From: CALZFJ01 sp051878575
GTDB taxonomy: Bacteria > Bacteroidota > Bacteroidia > Bacteroidales > Muribaculaceae
Length of the DNA stretch: 64,000 nucleotides
Direction of reading: 5' to 3'
NCBI GenBank assembly: GCA_051878575.1
Contig: JBJEKJ010000099.1
Span: forward strand, 11,353-75,352
This document shows positions 60,065 to 64,000 of the stretch, piece after piece. A model generated the notes under the pieces. That model was not told where the DNA came from. It saw only the letters and a program-made list of their open reading frames with translations, and made no database searches. Position 1 is the stretch's first letter. Each line of letters starts with the position of its first letter. A program made the position numbers and the translations under genes.

Positions 60065-60100
60065 ACCGGTTGTGGTGGAAGCAATGAAGCTGCAACCGGT
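60065..60100 (+). other. Hairpin between tuf and tRNA-Trp
   Basis: ACCGGTTG (60065-60072) pairs with CAACCGGT (60093-60100), without a T-run, just before tRNA-Trp. It may be a processing signal or protect the tuf 3' end rather than terminate. Confidence 0.6.
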
Positions 60101-60105
60101 TAATT

Positions 60106-60178
60106 ACGGGAATAGCTCAGTCGGTAGAGCACTGGTCTCCAAAACCAGGTGTCGGGAGTTCGAGCCTCTCTTCCCGTG
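60106..60178 (+). tRNA. tRNA-Trp (CCA anticodon)
   Basis: A 73-base tRNA; acceptor ACGGGAA pairs with TTCCCGT, anticodon loop CTCCAAA (CCA), discriminator G. The 3' CCA is not encoded. It lies between tuf and secE as in many bacteria. Confidence 0.96.
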
Positions 60179-60199
60179 CTAATTAATGTAATTTAGAAA

Positions 60200-60391
60200 A
60201 TGAAAATACTTAAGGATATCGAGGATTCTTATAACGAATTAGTTTATAAGGTTTCTTGGCCAACCAAGAGTCAGCTTGCAAATAGCAGCGTGGTTGTTAT
60301 GGTAGCTTCCATCGTAATAGCCATAATGATATTTGTCATGGACGAGGTTGTAGACGCCCTAATGCACCTGATTTATGGCATTTCGCTGTAA
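60200..60391 (+). CDS. secE: Preprotein translocase subunit SecE
   Basis: A 63-residue SecE with one C-terminal membrane helix (VVMVASIVIAIMIFVMDEVVDALM). It is the small clamp of SecYEG. The amphipathic segment before it (YNELVYKVSWPTKSQL) carries the WPT motif. It starts 21 bases after tRNA-Trp. Confidence 0.96.
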   Translation: MKILKDIEDSYNELVYKVSWPTKSQLANSSVVVMVASIVIAIMIFVMDEVVDALMHLIYGISL

Positions 60392-60426
60392 GTCGTCGAA
60401 ATCATTAACTTTAAGGTAGAATATCA

Positions 60427-60978
60427 ATGTCAGAAGTAAAGAAAAGATGGTATGTTCTCCGTGCCATTTCAGGCAAGGAGGCAAAAGTTAAGGAGGTGCT
60501 TGATGCAGCTATTAAGAACACCGATCTTGGAAAGTACGTATCTCAGGTGTTGATACCTACTGAGAAGGTCTACACTACCCGTAACGGAAAAAAGGTTATC
60601 AAGGAGAGAAACCTTTATTCCGGCTATGTTTTTGTCGAGGCTGAACTCACCGGTGAGGTGATACACGAATTGCGGAACACTACCAATGTGATCGACTTTC
60701 TTCACGGAAAGGAGAAAACTGCGCTCCCCGAGCCGATACGCGAGGATGAGGTGTCGAGAATGCTCGGAGTCGCCGATGCTCAGATTGAGGGCGACGACGA
60801 TGTGCTTAACGACTTCATCGTGGGCGAGAGCGTGAAAGTGAACTTCGGGCCATTCAGTGGCTTTACGGGAGAGATCGAGGAGGTGAATCGCGAGAAGCGT
60901 AAGCTCAAGGTGATGGTAAAGGTGTTCGGACGAAAGACTCCTCTTGAGTTGGATAATTCCCAAGTAGAGCGAGAGTGA
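60427..60978 (+). CDS. nusG: Transcription termination/antitermination factor NusG
   Basis: A 183-residue NusG. The NGN domain starts KKRWYVLRAISGKEAKVKEVL; the linker carries Glu/Asp residues, and the C-terminal KOW domain is VGESVKVNFGPFSGFTGEIEEV. It travels with RNA polymerase and links it to Rho and to the ribosome. Confidence 0.98.
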   Translation: MSEVKKRWYVLRAISGKEAKVKEVLDAAIKNTDLGKYVSQVLIPTEKVYTTRNGKKVIKERNLYSGYVFVEAELTGEVIHELRNTTNVIDFLHGKEKTALPEPIREDEVSRMLGVADAQIEGDDDVLNDFIVGESVKVNFGPFSGFTGEIEEVNREKRKLKVMVKVFGRKTPLELDNSQVERE

Positions 60979-61051
60979 CGTCGTGCTTGTGGTTGCGCAC
61001 TTGTGCGATGATTCTCGGTGAATAACAAAAAACAAAAAACAGTTTTAAGAA

Positions 61052-61495
61052 ATGGCTAAAGAAATTGCTGGACAGATTAAATTGCAGATTAAGGGTGGAG
61101 CAGCAAATCCTTCACCACCAGTAGGACCTGCCTTAGGTTCTAAGGGTATTAACATCATGGAATTTTGTAAGCAATTCAATGCCCGCACTCAAGACAAGGC
61201 TGGCAAGGTTCTTCCGGTAGTAATCACTTACTATACCGACAAGAGCTTTGACTTCGTTGTGAAGACTCCTCCGGTGGCTATTCAGCTGCTTGAGGCCTCC
61301 AAGCAAAAGAGCGGTTCGGCACAGCCTAACCGCAAGAAGGTGGCTGAGTTGACTTGGGAGCAGGTAAAGACTATTGCAGAAGACAAAATGCCTGATTTGA
61401 ACTGTTTTACTTTAGATTCGGCTATGCGTATGGTTGCCGGAACAGCGAGAAGTATGGGTATCACTGTAAAGGGTTCGTTCCCTGAAAACATTTAA
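61052..61495 (+). CDS. rplK: 50S ribosomal protein uL11
   Basis: The 147-residue uL11. Signatures: AGQIKLQIKGGAANPSPPVGPALGSKGINIMEFC (in two parts, residues 5-38) and MRMVAGTARSMGI near the end. It forms the stalk base with L10 and L12 and is the target of PrmA methylation. Confidence 0.98.
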   Translation: MAKEIAGQIKLQIKGGAANPSPPVGPALGSKGINIMEFCKQFNARTQDKAGKVLPVVITYYTDKSFDFVVKTPPVAIQLLEASKQKSGSAQPNRKKVAELTWEQVKTIAEDKMPDLNCFTLDSAMRMVAGTARSMGITVKGSFPENI

Positions 61496-61509
61496 AAACT
61501 TCAATTGAC

Positions 61510-62205
61510 ATGGGTAAACTTACAAAAAATCAGAAGTTAGTAAACGCAAAGATTGAAGCGGGGAAAAGTTACACTCTTAAGGAAGCTGCAGCGTTAGTAA
61601 AGGAAATCACTTTCACTAAGTTTGACGCTTCGGTTGATATCGATGTACGTTTGGGTGTTGACCCTCGCAAGGCAAATCAGATGGTTCGTGGCGTTGTTTC
61701 GTTGCCTAACGGAACCGGAAAGCAGGTGCGCGTGTTGTGCCTCTGCAATCCCGACGTAGCTGCCGCTGCCACTGAGGCCGGTGCCGACTATGTAGGTCTT
61801 GACGAGTACATTGAGAAAATCAAGGGCGGCTGGACTGACGTAGACGTAATAATCACGCAGCCTGCAATCATGGGTAAGATCGGTGCTCTGGGTCGTATTC
61901 TTGGTCCGCGTGGCCTGATGCCTAACCCCAAGAGCGGCACTGTGACCATGGATGTCGCAAAGGCTGTGAAAGAAGTAAAGCAAGGTAAAATCGACTTTAA
62001 GGTCGACAAAGGTGGAATCGTACACACTTCAATTGGTAAAGTTTCATTTGCTCCCGAGGCAATCAAGGAGAATGCCAAGGAGTTTATCAACACTTTGATT
62101 AAATTGAAACCGGCAACTGCGAAGGGTACTTATATTAAGAGCATTTATCTTTCAAGTACAATGAGTCCAGGTATCAAGATTGATACTAAATCAATTGACG
62201 AATAA
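61510..62205 (+). CDS. rplA: 50S ribosomal protein uL1
   Basis: The 231-residue uL1 of the L1 stalk. Signatures: TKFDASVDIDVRLGVDPRKANQMVRG (two parts) and GRILGPRGLMPNPKSGTVT. It often also represses its own operon by binding the leader; the 57-base gap before rplK has a small possible site, which I cannot prove. Confidence 0.98.
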   Translation: MGKLTKNQKLVNAKIEAGKSYTLKEAAALVKEITFTKFDASVDIDVRLGVDPRKANQMVRGVVSLPNGTGKQVRVLCLCNPDVAAAATEAGADYVGLDEYIEKIKGGWTDVDVIITQPAIMGKIGALGRILGPRGLMPNPKSGTVTMDVAKAVKEVKQGKIDFKVDKGGIVHTSIGKVSFAPEAIKENAKEFINTLIKLKPATAKGTYIKSIYLSSTMSPGIKIDTKSIDE

Positions 62206-62222
62206 TTAAAAGATTTAAGACA

Positions 62223-62747
62223 ATGAGAAAGGAAGATAAACTTACTATAATAGAAGAAATAGCTAATACTCTCAAAGAGTACAGCTGTGTGTATCTTGCA
62301 GAGACCAACGGCCTTGATGCCGAGAAGACGAGCGCGCTGCGCCGCGAGTGCTTCAAGAATGGCGTGAAACTGGTAGCAGTGAAGAACACCCTCTTGAAGA
62401 AAGCCATGGAGCAGAGCGACGTTGACTACTCGGGTCTTTATCCGGCTTTGAAAGGCTCCACTTCACTGATGCTGAGCAACACAGGCAATGCTCCCGCCAA
62501 GTTGATCAAGGGCTTCGTGAAGAAGGGCGATGTTCTCCCAGCCTTGAAGGCTGCTTACGTTGAGGAAACCGTATATCTTGGTGCTGATCAGCTCGACTTC
62601 CTTGCAAGCCTCAAGAGCAAGAACGAACTTATCGCAGATGTTGTTGCACTCTTGCAATCGCCTGCTAAGAACGTCATCTCGGCTTTGCAGTCGTCAGGAA
62701 ACAAGTTGCATGGTATCCTTGAGACTCTATCAAAAAAAGAAGATTAA
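62223..62747 (+). CDS. rplJ: 50S ribosomal protein uL10
   Basis: The 174-residue uL10, carrier of L12 dimers on the stalk. The start is MRKEDKLTIIEEIANTLKEYSCVYLAETNGL (two parts), and the conserved LKKAMEQSDVDYSGLYPALKG follows. Confidence 0.97.
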   Translation: MRKEDKLTIIEEIANTLKEYSCVYLAETNGLDAEKTSALRRECFKNGVKLVAVKNTLLKKAMEQSDVDYSGLYPALKGSTSLMLSNTGNAPAKLIKGFVKKGDVLPALKAAYVEETVYLGADQLDFLASLKSKNELIADVVALLQSPAKNVISALQSSGNKLHGILETLSKKED

Positions 62748-62782
62748 TAAAATAAAAAATAAACAATTAAATCATATAAAAA

Positions 62783-63157
62783 ATGGCAGATTTGAAAGCT
62801 TTTGCAGAACAATTAGTTAACCTTTCGGTAAAGGAAGTAAACGAACTTGCTCAAATTTTGAAAGAAGAGTACGGTATTGAACCTGCTGCTGCAGCTGTTG
62901 CTGTTGCTGCTGGTCCTGTTGCCGGTGCAGCAGCTGCTGAGGAGAAGACTTCTTTCGACGTAGTATTGAAGAGCGCAGGTGCAAGCAAGCTTGCAGTTGT
63001 TAAACTTGTAAAGGAACTTACCGGTCTTGGCTTGAAAGAGGCTAAGGAGATGGTTGACGGTGCACCCAACACTGTTAAGGAGGGTCTCTCCAAGGCTGAC
63101 GCTGAGGGCTTGAAGAAGCAACTCGAAGAAGCTGGAGCTGAAGTTGAACTTAAATAA
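62783..63157 (+). CDS. rplL: 50S ribosomal protein bL12
   Basis: The 124-residue L7/L12 stalk protein. N-terminal dimer domain (FAEQLVNLSVKEVNELAQIL), an Ala/Val/Pro hinge (PAAAAVAVAAGPVAGAAAA), and the C-terminal domain EEKTSFDVVLKSAGASKLAVVKLVKELTGLGLKEAKEMVDGAP in several parts. It recruits GTPase factors. Confidence 0.98.
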   Translation: MADLKAFAEQLVNLSVKEVNELAQILKEEYGIEPAAAAVAVAAGPVAGAAAAEEKTSFDVVLKSAGASKLAVVKLVKELTGLGLKEAKEMVDGAPNTVKEGLSKADAEGLKKQLEEAGAEVELK

Positions 63158-63180
63158 TATTGCCTGAATTTCAGGTGATT

Positions 63181-63220
63181 AGGTTAAGAATCTTCTCACA
63201 AGACGATTCTTAACCTTTTT
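63181..63220 (+). terminator. rplL-rpoB intergenic attenuator/terminator
   Basis: AGGTTAAGAATC (63181-63192) pairs perfectly with GATTCTTAACCT (63205-63216), followed by TTTT. Its place between rplL and rpoB suggests partial termination that lowers rpoB relative to ribosomal proteins. Confidence 0.9.
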
Positions 63221-63261
63221 GTGTTATAATTAAAATTTGAGTTCACTTAATTTATTTTTCA

Positions 63262-64000
63262 ATGTCAGTTACTAAACAAACTCGCGTTAATTTCGCATCC
63301 GTAAAAAATCCGCTACCATATCCCGATTTTTTGGAGGTGCAATTAAAGTCATTCAGAGATTTTCTGCAATTAGATACTCCAACTGAGAAAAGAAAAAACG
63401 AGGGACTCTATAAAGTGTTTGCCGAGAATTTCCCGATTGCGGACACTCGCAACAACTTTGTATTGGAATTCCTTGATTATTACATCGATCCACCGCGTTA
63501 TACTATTGAGGAATGCCTTGAGCGTGGCTTGACCTATAGCGTGCCACTGAAGGCGAAAATGAAATTGTATTGTACCGATCCCGATCATGAGGATTTCGCT
63601 ACCGTAGTTCAGGATGTGTATCTTGGACCGATTCCGTATATGACAGACAAAGGTACGTTTGTTATTAATGGTGCTGAGCGCGTGGTGGTTTCGCAGCTGC
63701 ACCGTTCGCCGGGCGTCTTCTTCGGACAGAGCACCCATGCCAACGGAACCAAGCTGTATTCGGCTCGTATCATCCCATTCCGCGGATCGTGGATTGAGTT
63801 TGCCACCGATATAAACAATGTGATGTATGCCTACATCGACCGTAAGAAGAAGTTGCCCGTGACTACGCTGTTGCGCGCCATCGGTCTTGAGAGCGATAAG
63901 GACATCATTGAAATTTTCGGTCTTGCCGAGGAACTCAAAGTTAATAAGACCAACTTGAAGAAGGCCGTAGGCCGCAAGCTGGCAGCCCGTGTGCTTAAGA
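63262..64000 (+). CDS. rpoB: RNA polymerase beta subunit, N-terminal part
   Basis: The first 246 codons of rpoB, cut by the window end. Reading from ATG 63262: the start MSVTKQTRVNFASVKNPLPYPD, the segment IPYMTDKGTFVINGAERVVVSQLHRSPGVFF in two parts, and IIPFRGSWIEFATD agree with beta-subunit protrusion and lobe domains. The rifampicin region is beyond the window. It is 104 bases after rplL, with an attenuator between. Confidence 0.97.
   Translation, partial: MSVTKQTRVNFASVKNPLPYPDFLEVQLKSFRDFLQLDTPTEKRKNEGLYKVFAENFPIADTRNNFVLEFLDYYIDPPRYTIEECLERGLTYSVPLKAKMKLYCTDPDHEDFATVVQDVYLGPIPYMTDKGTFVINGAERVVVSQLHRSPGVFFGQSTHANGTKLYSARIIPFRGSWIEFATDINNVMYAYIDRKKKLPVTTLLRAIGLESDKDIIEIFGLAEELKVNKTNLKKAVGRKLAARVLK

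Noticed and set aside
60065..60100. Rho-independent terminator after tuf
   Set aside because: The hairpin is good but has no T-run, and tRNA-Trp/secE follow at once in a conserved operon.

Overview
The window looks like a chromosomal segment of a Bacteroidales bacterium, and I infer Muribaculaceae or a close relative (no phylogeny could be run). The reasons are: SusC/SusD-type genes; four proteins with type IX secretion (T9SS) C-terminal tails; a C10 (streptopain/PrtT-type) peptidase; a DUF3822-rsmD pair; the order rpsU-xerC-hpf-tRNAs-tuf-tRNA-Trp-secE-nusG-rplKAJL-rpoB; few Shine-Dalgarno sequences; and many promoters of the Bacteroidetes form TTTG-N19..21-TAnnTTTG. Protein-coding DNA is moderately GC-rich, apart from two visibly AT-rich islands (19.6-22.8 kb and 28.4-29.1 kb).

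Layout. 0-2.7 kb: end of an RND efflux pump, its TolC-like partner, and lpxA. 2.8-7.0 kb (minus strand): a small lipoprotein, a TPR/HTH membrane regulator, rsmD and a DUF3822 gene. 7.4-11.5 kb: two large secreted T9SS cargo proteins. 11.8-15.6 kb: lpxB, a low-molecular-weight phosphatase and a GH20 hexosaminidase. 15.7-19.2 kb (minus strand): tRNA-Leu, a DUF2156 protein, an acyltransferase and an AraC regulator, with a striking 73-bp tandem repeat upstream of the acyltransferase. 19.7-22.8 kb: a type II restriction-modification pair. 23-28.2 kb: argH, an aldo/keto reductase, a Rieske-like lipoprotein, an aminopeptidase P and a gamma-carbonic anhydrase. 28.4-30 kb (minus strand): a HARE-HTH/nuclease-like orphan and an outer-membrane protein. 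30-38.9 kb: SemiSWEET, a GT2 enzyme, dihydroorotase, the C10 peptidase, a Ca2+-type P-ATPase and a beta-barrel protein. 39.6-46.6 kb: a SusC/SusD pair, an AraC regulator and a second acyltransferase. 46.8-53.3 kb: an accessory block with an Rpn nuclease, an LRR-caspase, a DUF456 protein, a lipoprotein, a Ser/Thr kinase and its partner. 53.5-56.2 kb: a secreted GH13 amylase. 56.6-64 kb: the translation and transcription core.

The envelope theme is strong: lipid A synthesis (lpxA, lpxB), efflux, glycan uptake and degradation (SusCD, GH13, GH20), acyl modification of surface polymers, and T9SS-exported enzymes. The translation block is probably co-regulated. It carries two features rare in Bacteroidetes, a strong Shine-Dalgarno before hpf and an AGGAGG in the long rpsU leader, which suggests control through the anti-Shine-Dalgarno and bS21.

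The most unusual signal is a dispersed, promoter-bearing repeat. It occurs as three perfectly spaced 73-bp tandem units at 18.1 kb, two units at 35.1 kb and a rearranged unit at 19.4 kb. In each place the embedded promoter points at the next gene.
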